A DNA stretch of 64,000 bases from JADKHC01 sp047600805 (GTDB taxonomy: Bacteria > Verrucomicrobiota > Verrucomicrobiia > Opitutales > Opitutaceae). A program made the translations under genes and the position numbers. Under the pieces are notes generated by a model. The model saw nothing but the letters and a program-made list of their open reading frames with translations. It was not told where the DNA came from and searched no databases. Each line of letters opens with the position of its first letter. Within the stretch, counting starts at the first letter, position 1. The stretch is from NCBI GenBank assembly GCA_047600805.1, contig JASGKG010000001.1, positions 3,472,001 to 3,536,000 of the forward strand, read 5' to 3'. Shown here one piece after another: positions 43,467 to 50,754 of the stretch.

Positions 43467-44626
43467 ACACCGCTAACCCCACCGCACTCCGCATCGGTAT
43501 GAGCGGTTCGTTGTTCGACCGCACTTATAAAATCTGCGGCCGTGTCGTGTTGTACACCGAGGTGGACGGCGAACGCTACGCATGGAACGAATTTTTCCTG
43601 AAGGCCACGAATGGCGAAGAAGCCACACTCGTGTTCGAAGAAGATGAAAACGGTCCTTCGTGGCGCTTCTTTCAATATTTTGAACCACAAGAGCCCTTCA
43701 CGGCAAACCAGGTCGCACGCGTTTCGCTGGGTGATCGCATTCAAGTCGACGATTTCAGCGGCATAGTCGATTTCGTTGGCAACTCGACGGTCGCTCTCAT
43801 CGAAGGCGAAGCTCCCGAGGGCGTAGAACGCGGAGACCGCTCGAACTACTTTAACGCGAAAAGCGACACGACGTTGGTCGTCAGTTGGTTAGGCGGTGAA
43901 ATCGAGCACTACATTGGCCAAACCATCACGCGTCAGATGGTGAAAAACGCTTTCCATGCCGAACTTCCAGCTAGTTATAATATGACTAGAGCGTTCAGCT
44001 CTGCGTCTTCAGACTCTGGATCCGGCAGTGGCAATGGCGTTGGCAAAATCATCACCGGGCTCGTGATCGCGCTCTTTTTCGCGTTCCAGTTCACGCGGTG
44101 CGTGCCGATCTCGTGTTCGCGAGGCGAACCGAGCGGACCACGAACTCCGCCTCCGGCAGTTTTTAGCGTCGGGCGGTCCGTCACTGTCGCTGGCCAACGC
44201 TGTTCGGTCCGCAGCGTATCCATCGTCGAATACGCGACAGAGACATTCACCCGTCGCGCACGCCTTTACGACGTCGCTGACGAAACCGGCACGCTTGGCC
44301 AACTCCTGCAAGGCACGGAGAACGATGCGTCCAAATGGATCTGGTGGAGCGGCGCCGCGAGTGAAGCAGTCTCTGACTTTTCACCACAGCAGCTCGCCGC
44401 GATGAAACCGCCATCGACATTTAGCAGGCACGGACAACTACACACAGTGAGCACCCTCTTCCGTCTGCGTTTTCTGCGCTGCACCGAAGGCACACCAACG
44501 GAGCGCAACGGGAAAATGCGCTACGGCTTCATCGCCAAAAACGACTCTGGCTGGACAGTTTTCATCTGGGATGAACTATCCGCCAGAGCCATTTCGCAGA
44601 TCGTGCTGCCTGCCGCCCCTCAATAA
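43463..44626 (+). CDS. DUF4178 domain membrane protein
   Basis: 387-aa protein with a DUF4178 domain near the N-terminus: KICGRVVLYTEVDGERYAWN and EDENGPSWRFFQYFEPQEP. A membrane helix is near 200 (KIITGLVIALFFAFQFTRC). A second beta-rich segment follows (AGQRCSVRSVSIVEY, then ARLYDVADETGTLG). DUF4178 is often encoded with DUF350 and YjfC-like proteins, and with PspA-type phage-shock proteins. Its start overlaps the end of the synthase-like gene by 4 bases (ATGA at 43463-43466). No catalytic motif is evident. This is the last gene of the set and ends next to a convergent gene. Confidence 0.8.
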   Translation: MNTANPTALRIGMSGSLFDRTYKICGRVVLYTEVDGERYAWNEFFLKATNGEEATLVFEEDENGPSWRFFQYFEPQEPFTANQVARVSLGDRIQVDDFSGIVDFVGNSTVALIEGEAPEGVERGDRSNYFNAKSDTTLVVSWLGGEIEHYIGQTITRQMVKNAFHAELPASYNMTRAFSSASSDSGSGSGNGVGKIITGLVIALFFAFQFTRCVPISCSRGEPSGPRTPPPAVFSVGRSVTVAGQRCSVRSVSIVEYATETFTRRARLYDVADETGTLGQLLQGTENDASKWIWWSGAASEAVSDFSPQQLAAMKPPSTFSRHGQLHTVSTLFRLRFLRCTEGTPTERNGKMRYGFIAKNDSGWTVFIWDELSARAISQIVLPAAPQ

Positions 44627-44645
44627 CCAGCAGCGCGCCGGCAAC

Positions 44646-45377
44646 TCACTCCTTGCAGATGCCTCTGGATGCGTCGCGCAATGCTTCCACAAACGTTTGC
44701 GGGTCATCAGGAGAAATCACGATTTTGCGCTCGCCGAATTCAAGCACCACGCAGAGCGCGGGATTGGTGACGTAGGCTTTGTACCGACCGAGTATCGCGT
44801 TGCGAAAATATCCGTGGAAACAGAATATCCCGCCGTTGCCGAACAGTCGGATAGAACCCATCATGGCGTGCGGGTTGGCTTCAAACCCGGAAAGCTGGGC
44901 AAGGTCGAACTTCGTTGCCCAACCGAGGCGATGAACCAGGAGTTTGCCTTGGCGAATACTGTAGCCGTTGACGCCAAAAAACAGCGAGAAGCACACCACA
45001 GCCCAAAGCAGCCAATTAAGGATCGCCGAATAAACGATGAATCTTGGCGGAGTCGTGAACTTCGCCAATGATAACGGCAGGACGGAGAACGCGATCGTGA
45101 AAAGCACTACGCCAATTGTGACCGCTGTTACAGAGCGCGCCCAAGGCGCTCTGAAATGTGAGCGAACCGCTGTCGCGCGAAGACTTTCAGCGGAAATCCC
45201 AAACGCCTCGGCGATCAGCCGCAACGTCTCGGCCGATGCGTCGGCACCGCACTCAATCCGCTGGACCGTGCGCGCGCTCAGTTTGGCGCGTTCGGCAAGC
45301 TGCTCTTGTGTCCATGACCGCTTTTGCCGCTCGAGCTTTATGCGTGAAGAACAATCCATGATATTTTCGGTATTCAT
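44646..45377 (-). CDS. Membrane-tethered XRE-type regulator with PH-like domain
   Basis: 243 aa, counted from ATG 45377. Residues about 11-65 form a cro/CI-type helix-turn-helix (WTQEQLAERAKLSARTVQRIE). Two membrane helices follow (about 84-102 and 113-137). The C-terminal part (about 138-235) resembles bacterial PH-like sensory domains (SIRQGKLLVHRLGWATKFDL and MMGSIRLFGNGGIFCFHGYF). A DNA-binding domain attached to the membrane by a sensor is an unusual but known layout. The longer in-frame start at 45797 would overlap the Dus gene and has no coding character, so it is rejected. It probably regulates its own divergent neighbour or an envelope response. The exact Met (45377 or 45359) is uncertain. 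Confidence 0.75.
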   Translation of the reverse strand: MNTENIMDCSSRIKLERQKRSWTQEQLAERAKLSARTVQRIECGADASAETLRLIAEAFGISAESLRATAVRSHFRAPWARSVTAVTIGVVLFTIAFSVLPLSLAKFTTPPRFIVYSAILNWLLWAVVCFSLFFGVNGYSIRQGKLLVHRLGWATKFDLAQLSGFEANPHAMMGSIRLFGNGGIFCFHGYFRNAILGRYKAYVTNPALCVVLEFGERKIVISPDDPQTFVEALRDASRGICKE

Positions 45378-45544
45378 AACGGTGCGATCATGCCTCGCCA
45401 ACGCCACGTCACCTACCCGACAGTTGCACGACAAGCGCCTGACAAAACCGGAAGATCTGACGGAAAAGCGATTAACGAAAGCGACCGCCCCTAATTTTTT
45501 GAGAGTCTTGCCAGCGGGAAACGCGGCACTCACTTTCAGGCGTA

Positions 45545-46651
45545 ATGCGTATCGGTTCGATCGAGTTAGCGTCGCCACTTTTCCTTTCTCCTCTGGCCGG
45601 ATACACCAACCTGCCGATGCGGCTGACGCTGCGCGAATTGGGCGGACTCGGTTGGGCAACGACCGATCTCGTGAACGCGCGTTCTTTAATCGAACGAAAT
45701 CACAAAGCTCTCCAGCTGGTGCAGACTTCGCCCGCCGACCGGCCGATGGCGATCCAGCTATTCGGCTCAGTGCCCGAGGAAATGCGAGACGCCGCAAAAA
45801 TTTGCGAAGACATGGGCGCCGCCTCGGTCGACATCAACATGGGTTGTCCGGTGAAAAAAGTCGTCGGCATCGGCGGCGGTGCGGCGATGATGACCGAACT
45901 CAAAAAGACCGCAGCTCTCGCCAAAGGGATGGTCGACGCTGTGAAAATCCCCGTGACCGCGAAAATGCGGCTCGGCTGGGATGAGCAAAATCTCACGGCT
46001 CCCGATCTCGCGCGTGTGCTGGTCGACGTGGGGATCACGGCGATTTTTGTTCACGGCCGAACACGCGCACAAGGCTTCAGCGGCACCGTCAATCTCGTCG
46101 GCATCGGCGCGGTGGTCGAGGCCGTGCCTACCGTTCCAGTGATCGGCAACGGCGATGTGACAACCCCCGAAGCCGCAAAAAAAATGATCGACGACACGGG
46201 CTGCGCCGGCGTGAGCGTAGGACGCGGCGCTTTCTACGACCCTTGGATCTTCAAGCGTACAGACGAACTTCTAAAAACCGGTAATCTACCCCCAGAGCCG
46301 ACGTTTGCGGAACGCTTGCGCGTAATGCGTCGCCACTTTGAGCTCACGACCGAATTCTTTGGCGAAGAGCACGGCTGCCGCATGTTCCGCAAAATCGCGC
46401 CTTGGTATGCGAAACGTTTTGGTCCTGCCATTGAGTTCAAGAAACACATCATCAAAATCACCACACGCGCCGATTTTGAGGCGGCTGTATCAGCGTACCT
46501 CGCCTGGAGGAAACAGTTTTGCGACGAAAGCGGCGAACTGTTACCACGTTTTCAGCCGGCCCCTCTTGTGGCGTCGTTCATGCGCCCGGCGGGTTCAGTG
46601 GACGATACGCAGGCGATTCCGGTGCCCAAAGGCCCGGTGGATCGCTGGTGA
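45545..46651 (+). CDS. tRNA-dihydrouridine synthase (Dus family)
   Basis: 368-aa FMN-dependent enzyme that reduces uridine in tRNA. The TIM barrel spans about 1-245, with the catalytic Cys at C101 in DINMGCPVKKVVGIGGGAAM. Other family motifs are LSPLAGYTNLPMRLTLRELG near the start and KMRLGWDE, RTRAQGFSG, VIGNGDV and VGRGAFYDPWIF. The C-terminal helical domain (about 250-340) binds tRNA. The shape is closest to DusB-type enzymes, but the position of modification cannot be read from sequence. It is divergent to the membrane regulator, with 167 bases between the starts. Confidence 0.9.
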   Translation: MRIGSIELASPLFLSPLAGYTNLPMRLTLRELGGLGWATTDLVNARSLIERNHKALQLVQTSPADRPMAIQLFGSVPEEMRDAAKICEDMGAASVDINMGCPVKKVVGIGGGAAMMTELKKTAALAKGMVDAVKIPVTAKMRLGWDEQNLTAPDLARVLVDVGITAIFVHGRTRAQGFSGTVNLVGIGAVVEAVPTVPVIGNGDVTTPEAAKKMIDDTGCAGVSVGRGAFYDPWIFKRTDELLKTGNLPPEPTFAERLRVMRRHFELTTEFFGEEHGCRMFRKIAPWYAKRFGPAIEFKKHIIKITTRADFEAAVSAYLAWRKQFCDESGELLPRFQPAPLVASFMRPAGSVDDTQAIPVPKGPVDRW

Positions 46652-46670
46652 CGCATTTGCCTGAAAAACG

Positions 46671-47765
46671 TCAGTAACGGCGCTTCACGATCGCGCCCGT
46701 ATCGTCACGGAAGATCAGCTGCTTCGCCTCGGCCTCCACCTTGAACAAGGTGACGCTGAGCTTTGCGTCCACTACGTCGCCGATGTGGTACATTTTCCCA
46801 TTGAGCATCGCGCGGGCATTTTCCCCTTGGAAAACGCCGTTGACGCGCAGGTTTTTGACGAAGGCTTTGAACGGCTCGCTAGGAACAACCTCTGGTTCGG
46901 GTTGATTGGCGGGTTCTGCCGGTTGTTCCGATGGAGTCGAGGCGGTGATTGTACCCGGTTGCGATGGCGTGGGTGCCGCCGATGGGCGTGGCACGGCAGG
47001 TTCGGACGTTGAGCTGGAAAGAACGCTGCTGACGCCTTCCTCCTGATCGCGCTTTTCGATCGCAGCGATCGTATCGCGCGCGCGGGCGACGGCTTTCCCT
47101 GCCGTGGACTGTGGATTGTCGAGCACCACGGGACGTGATGTCGCCGCCGGCTTTGCCGGAGCCGGCGCTTTGTTTTCGACGCCAGGCGCCGCGGCGGATT
47201 TAGTTGCCACAGCTGGTTTCGGATGCGCCTTGAAAAGGTATTTGGCCGCGTAGAATCCGCCGACCACCACCGCCACGAGTACGACAATCGCCGTGAGCCA
47301 TTTGTCGGCTCTGAAAGACGGAGGCGGCGTCGAACCGGGAATCGGAGGCTGCGATTCGCCGTGTGGTGTTGAAAGCGGTACAGACGGCGGCAAAACCGGG
47401 AGCGGTGGTTTTCCGGCGAAGGTTGGAGCAGGGCGCGGCGGCGGCAAAGAGGGCGCAATCGGCACCACCGGGACGGGTGGCGGAACAGGTGCGGCAGGAA
47501 CAGCGGCAGGCACCGGCGCGGAAGCCATGGGAGGATTGGAAAATGGAATGGGCGTTTCAGGCGCCGTACTCGCGAGCGGGGGCGTCTTGGGCTTCAGACG
47601 TAGCTTAAGCGGATCGTTTGCGAAATCGTCTCGAACAGGCTCCGCCGGAGCCGGTTCGTTCGCAGGCTGTTGAGGAGAAACGGGTTCCGCCGGCGGAGGC
47701 GTGCTTGCGGGCGGAGTCGCTCGGGGTTTTAGGCGGAGTGAAAGGGGCGATGGCTCGTCACTCAT
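46671..47765 (-). CDS. GspB-like Pro-rich membrane protein
   Basis: 364-aa protein. The N-terminal cytoplasmic region is a long Pro/Ala-rich linker holding two related motifs, LSLRLKPRATPPAST (8-22) and LKLRLKPKTPPLAST (53-67). A single membrane helix (about 165-185, LTAIVVLVAVVVGGFYAAKYLF) follows. The C-terminal 70 residues (VKNLRVNGVFQGENARAMLNG, then YHIGDVVDAKLSVTLF) match the small beta domain of GspB-type type II secretion partners, which bind the inner-membrane platform. No gspA or other secretion gene is nearby. It would span the inner membrane with its C-terminal domain in the periplasm. Convergent with the Dus gene. Confidence 0.6.
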   Translation of the reverse strand: MSDEPSPLSLRLKPRATPPASTPPPAEPVSPQQPANEPAPAEPVRDDFANDPLKLRLKPKTPPLASTAPETPIPFSNPPMASAPVPAAVPAAPVPPPVPVVPIAPSLPPPRPAPTFAGKPPLPVLPPSVPLSTPHGESQPPIPGSTPPPSFRADKWLTAIVVLVAVVVGGFYAAKYLFKAHPKPAVATKSAAAPGVENKAPAPAKPAATSRPVVLDNPQSTAGKAVARARDTIAAIEKRDQEEGVSSVLSSSTSEPAVPRPSAAPTPSQPGTITASTPSEQPAEPANQPEPEVVPSEPFKAFVKNLRVNGVFQGENARAMLNGKMYHIGDVVDAKLSVTLFKVEAEAKQLIFRDDTGAIVKRRY

Positions 47766-47905
47766 GAGAATAAATTGTGCGCACTAATCGACAAATTGAA
47801 ATAAAAAGGTTGGCCCCGCGGCGTTTTTGGACGTGCTGAGCTGTAACAACATTACTCGACGCTTTGACAGCAACCCTTGCGTAAGATTTAGGTCAAAAAC
47901 TCCTC

Positions 47906-48172
47906 ATGCGTATTCGTGCTCTCTGCATCCTTATGGCCGCCTTCGCCTTGGGCGGCTGCTTCAACATCAGATCTCCCAAGCCCATTGCTGGTCCCGTAGA
48001 GGAAAGTTTCAAAAATCGGTGGGTCGCTAAACGGATGGGCGAACTCCAGGCAGCGGGGCAGGCGAAGGACGCCCGCGAAGCCCGCACGATGGCCGTGGAG
48101 GAATTCAGGAAGAAATTCGAATACACGGGCGTCTCGAAAAAACCCGACCCGGTGGCCGGCTCTAACCAGTAA
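47906..48172 (+). CDS. Small hypothetical lipoprotein
   Basis: 88-aa protein whose N-terminus ends in a lipobox (AFALGGC), giving a mature lipoprotein of about 71 residues. The body is helical and charged (WVAKRMGELQAAGQAKDARE, then ARTMAVEEFRKKFEYTG). No family is recognised. The start at 47906 is the only Met that gives a signal peptide. It converges on the flagellin gene with 23 bases between the stops. Confidence 0.65.
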   Translation: MRIRALCILMAAFALGGCFNIRSPKPIAGPVEESFKNRWVAKRMGELQAAGQAKDAREARTMAVEEFRKKFEYTGVSKKPDPVAGSNQ

Positions 48173-48195
48173 AACGGCGCAGGCCGCAACTGCAG

Positions 48196-49074
48196 CTAGG
48201 CTTCCAAAAGCTTCAGCACGGATTTCGGAACTTGGTTTGCTTGCGAGAGCATCGCTGTGCTGCTCTCAAGCAAGATATTCAACTTGCTCAGCCGCGTGGA
48301 TTCCGTCGCGACATCCACGTCTTGAATGCGGGACATTGCGGAGGCGATATTTTGGCTTTCGACCGCCAACGTGCTCGCCGTGTATTCCAAACGGCTACCT
48401 ACGCCGCTCAAAACAGAACGTTCGTCGCCGAGATCGGCAATCGCATCGGAAATCAATTGCGCCGCGCCACTCGACGTGACGCTCAAAGTGTAGTTTCCAC
48501 TGGCATCCTGCTGAAAAAGTTTGAGCATCGCGCCGTCTCGAAGGTTAGTTTCGGGAACGACGATCACGTCGCCAGCATGTGAGCTCGAAGCGATACTCAT
48601 GCCTGTGGGATTAGACCCGTACAAAGCGATATCGTTAAAAGAACCCAAAGGTTTCGAAACATCAGCAGTGCCGCCAATCTCCGCGACTGTACCACCGATC
48701 GTCTGTCTCAACTGGTCTTGAAGACCCTGAAATTCGGCTTGGTATAGAGCAATATCACCCGCGCTCTTCATACCGTCCTGTGAATACTGCGTGAGTTCGG
48801 ACATACGGCTGAGAACGCCGCTCATACTGGCGATAAATCCCACGGACGACTGGACAAATGAAGCAGCATTTTGCACATTGATCGCGGCTGCTTGGGTGCG
48901 CTTGTGCTGAGCATCGAGTTTCCCAACAGAACCAACGGCCGCAGGATCGGCCGAGGATCCGCTAAGGCGATTGCCCGAGCTTAGGCGCCCGAGTGACCGG
49001 CCCAAAAGATCATTGATATGGCCCAGCTCGCGTGCATTCGCCAAAGTCTGGGTTCTGACATTCACAGTGCTCAT
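48196..49074 (-). CDS. fliC: Flagellin
   Basis: 292-aa filament subunit. The N-terminal D0/D1 part (MSTVNVRTQTLANARELGHI, then LSSGNRLSGSSADPAAVGSV) and the C-terminal D1/D0 part (SRIQDVDVATESTRLSKLNIL, then LSQANQVPKSVLKLLEA) are recognisable. The middle is short (about 150-200), so a bare D0-D1 filament with a minimal surface domain is expected. It is the last gene of the flagellar run, directly after csrA with 5 bases between. No Shine-Dalgarno sequence and no GGA motif is visible just before the ATG, so translation is probably coupled to csrA. Confidence 0.9.
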   Translation of the reverse strand: MSTVNVRTQTLANARELGHINDLLGRSLGRLSSGNRLSGSSADPAAVGSVGKLDAQHKRTQAAAINVQNAASFVQSSVGFIASMSGVLSRMSELTQYSQDGMKSAGDIALYQAEFQGLQDQLRQTIGGTVAEIGGTADVSKPLGSFNDIALYGSNPTGMSIASSSHAGDVIVVPETNLRDGAMLKLFQQDASGNYTLSVTSSGAAQLISDAIADLGDERSVLSGVGSRLEYTASTLAVESQNIASAMSRIQDVDVATESTRLSKLNILLESSTAMLSQANQVPKSVLKLLEA

Positions 49075-49079
49075 TTGGA

Positions 49080-49340
49080 TCAGGCTGGAGGTTGGGGTGA
49101 TTGCGGGGCGGGAGCCGCTGGTTTCGGGCGGTTGAGCTTCGGAAGTGTCGCGCCAGGCTTGAGAGCCGCCGCCTGGTTGTTAGCAGCGATTTCGGTGAGA
49201 ACTTCTTTGCGGAAAATCGGGATGTCGCGCGGCGCGTCGATGCCAATCTTTACCACGTCGCCGTCAATGCGGGTGATTTTGATCTCAATATTACCGCCGA
49301 TGACGATCGATTCGTTAACTTTGCGGGTGAGGACGAGCAT
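49080..49340 (-). CDS. csrA: RNA-binding regulator CsrA with C-terminal extension
   Basis: 86-aa post-transcriptional regulator, longer than the usual 60-75 residues. The core (1-55) is normal, with L4 and R6 in MLVLTRKV and R44 in PIFRKEV, residues that contact the GGA motif of target mRNA. Residues about 56-86 are an extra Ala/Pro/Lys-rich tail (AAALKPGATLPKLNRPKPA). CsrA dimers repress translation of target transcripts; with FliW nearby, flagellin is the expected target. The start at 49340 (MLVLTRK) is the universal CsrA start; the longer in-frame frame to 49424 has no coding character. It lies 5 bases downstream of fliW. Confidence 0.93.
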   Translation of the reverse strand: MLVLTRKVNESIVIGGNIEIKITRIDGDVVKIGIDAPRDIPIFRKEVLTEIAANNQAAALKPGATLPKLNRPKPAAPAPQSPQPPA

Positions 49341-49345
49341 GGCGG

Positions 49346-49801
49346 TTAATTTTGGCCGGCGGCCGCGGTGTTGTCGACCAAGGGATGATGCGCGCTGTAG
49401 CGCCCGTAGTTGGCCAAAACGCATTGCTTGGCAATGCCGCTTCGCCGATTCACGATGATCGGACCCGCTAAATTGACCGTGGCAGAAGCTTGTTTGCCTG
49501 GTTTCACGGTGACGATGTTCAAGACCATCGCATCCGCCTGATCGGTGATACCGAGAAATGCGGCGTCCTCGTCGAAAAGCTCGAGTTCGTAATCGGCAAT
49601 GATCCCGCCGGGTTCAATCACGACGAAATGAAGAGGTTCTGGTCCATGCATCCGCATCCAAATGAAGGGCAGCTGATCCGGCACGTATAGCAGCTCGAAA
49701 GATTTGAACTCAGGGAAACCTACCAGGCCCTCGGGTAGCTGGAGAGCTTGGCCTGCGGAAGACGTGAGGTCGGTCGGGGTGTTATCAGGGCTTACTTTCA
49801 T
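49346..49801 (-). CDS. fliW: Flagellar assembly factor FliW
   Basis: 151-aa protein antagonist of CsrA. Family blocks are PEGLVGFPEFKSFELLYVPD and WMRMHGPEPLHFVVIEPG, then the C-terminal MVLNIVTVKPG and NLAGPIIVNRRSGIAKQCVL. In Bacillus-type switches, FliW binds either flagellin or CsrA, so that unassembled flagellin titrates FliW and lets CsrA shut off further flagellin synthesis. The gene order fliW-csrA-fliC found here is the classical layout for that loop. The ATG at 49801 is followed by a short flexible N-terminus. It lies 36 bases downstream of flgL. Confidence 0.93.
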   Translation of the reverse strand: MKVSPDNTPTDLTSSAGQALQLPEGLVGFPEFKSFELLYVPDQLPFIWMRMHGPEPLHFVVIEPGGIIADYELELFDEDAAFLGITDQADAMVLNIVTVKPGKQASATVNLAGPIIVNRRSGIAKQCVLANYGRYSAHHPLVDNTAAAGQN

Positions 49802-49836
49802 GAGTAAGGTGTTTTGCTGGGCTTTAAGAAGCTGTT

Positions 49837-50733
49837 TTATTTCAAATAATCGAGCAGAGACATCTGCAAAATCTTCGTGGCAGAAGAAAGCGCTGCTTCG
49901 TAAGCGGTGGAAGTCTGACTGAGCTTGACGGCGGTTTCAGCAGCGTCCGCATCCGCCTCGTTCGACATCGTCGTCTCAATCCCTGAAAGTCTGTTCTCCT
50001 GCTGGTTTTGCGCGACCTCAATGCGAAGCTGCACGGCGCCTTGTTCACTCAAAGAATTCACGAGCAGGTTTTCCGATGTCTCTAGGTTTGGGATCACGGC
50101 AGAAACCGCCGTGCTCGTTGCAGTGTTCAACGCATCCCGCAGCGCGACCAGGTTGTTCAGAAACCCAGCCAACCCCGCATTGGTTGCTCCACTCGAGCCC
50201 GGCGAAAGACTCGAGAGTTCCGAAATCTGGACACTCGTCTGAGTCGCATTGCCGGCATAGCCGACCGCTGTCACGTCGCCACTGGCATTGCGCGTAGCCG
50301 TGAAGGGAGCGGTCGTGAGCGCGGTTCCAGCAAACAGATAGTCATTTCGCAGACGATTATTGCCGAGCTGCAGAGCTTGTTCGATGAGCTGGTTCACTTC
50401 CTTCGCGTAGGCGCGATACGAATCAGGACTCGAAGCACCCGCGCCCAACGTCGCAATTTCACCCGCACGATCTGAAAGTTTTTTGATGTCCTGCAAACCG
50501 GCATAGGTCGCCTGGGATACCTCCAGCGCGCGGTTGGCGTTGGTCTGAAACTGCTGAATCTGGCGGTTTTCCGTATCCAAGATCAAAATACGACCGACGG
50601 CCGACGGATCGTCTTCAGCCTGGAAGATCTTTTGTCCCGTCGCGAGCTGGTTCTGCAGAGTGGATTGGCGCGTGCTCAATTTCTGAATCTGCGCGAGCAC
50701 GGACTGTGAAACGGTATTGGTGGCAATGCGCAT
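49837..50733 (-). CDS. flgL: Flagellar hook-associated protein 3, FlgL
   Basis: 298-aa hook-filament junction protein, related to flagellin. The N-terminal coiled helices (MRIATNTVSQSVLAQIQKL, then TLQNQLATGQKIFQAEDDPS) and the C-terminal helices (LSQTSTAYEAALSSATKIL, then MSLLDYL) are typical. The middle region is beta-rich. Its gene directly follows flgK (21 bases), the normal order. It caps the hook before filament growth starts. Confidence 0.92.
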   Translation of the reverse strand: MRIATNTVSQSVLAQIQKLSTRQSTLQNQLATGQKIFQAEDDPSAVGRILILDTENRQIQQFQTNANRALEVSQATYAGLQDIKKLSDRAGEIATLGAGASSPDSYRAYAKEVNQLIEQALQLGNNRLRNDYLFAGTALTTAPFTATRNASGDVTAVGYAGNATQTSVQISELSSLSPGSSGATNAGLAGFLNNLVALRDALNTATSTAVSAVIPNLETSENLLVNSLSEQGAVQLRIEVAQNQQENRLSGIETTMSNEADADAAETAVKLSQTSTAYEAALSSATKILQMSLLDYLK

Positions 50734-50754
50734 GGCGAAGGAGTTTTAAAGGTT

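Noticed and set aside
45378..45797. In-frame N-terminal extension of the XRE/PH regulator
   Set aside because: It overlaps the start of the Dus gene on the other strand, has no domain content, and the HTH starts right after the Met at 45377.
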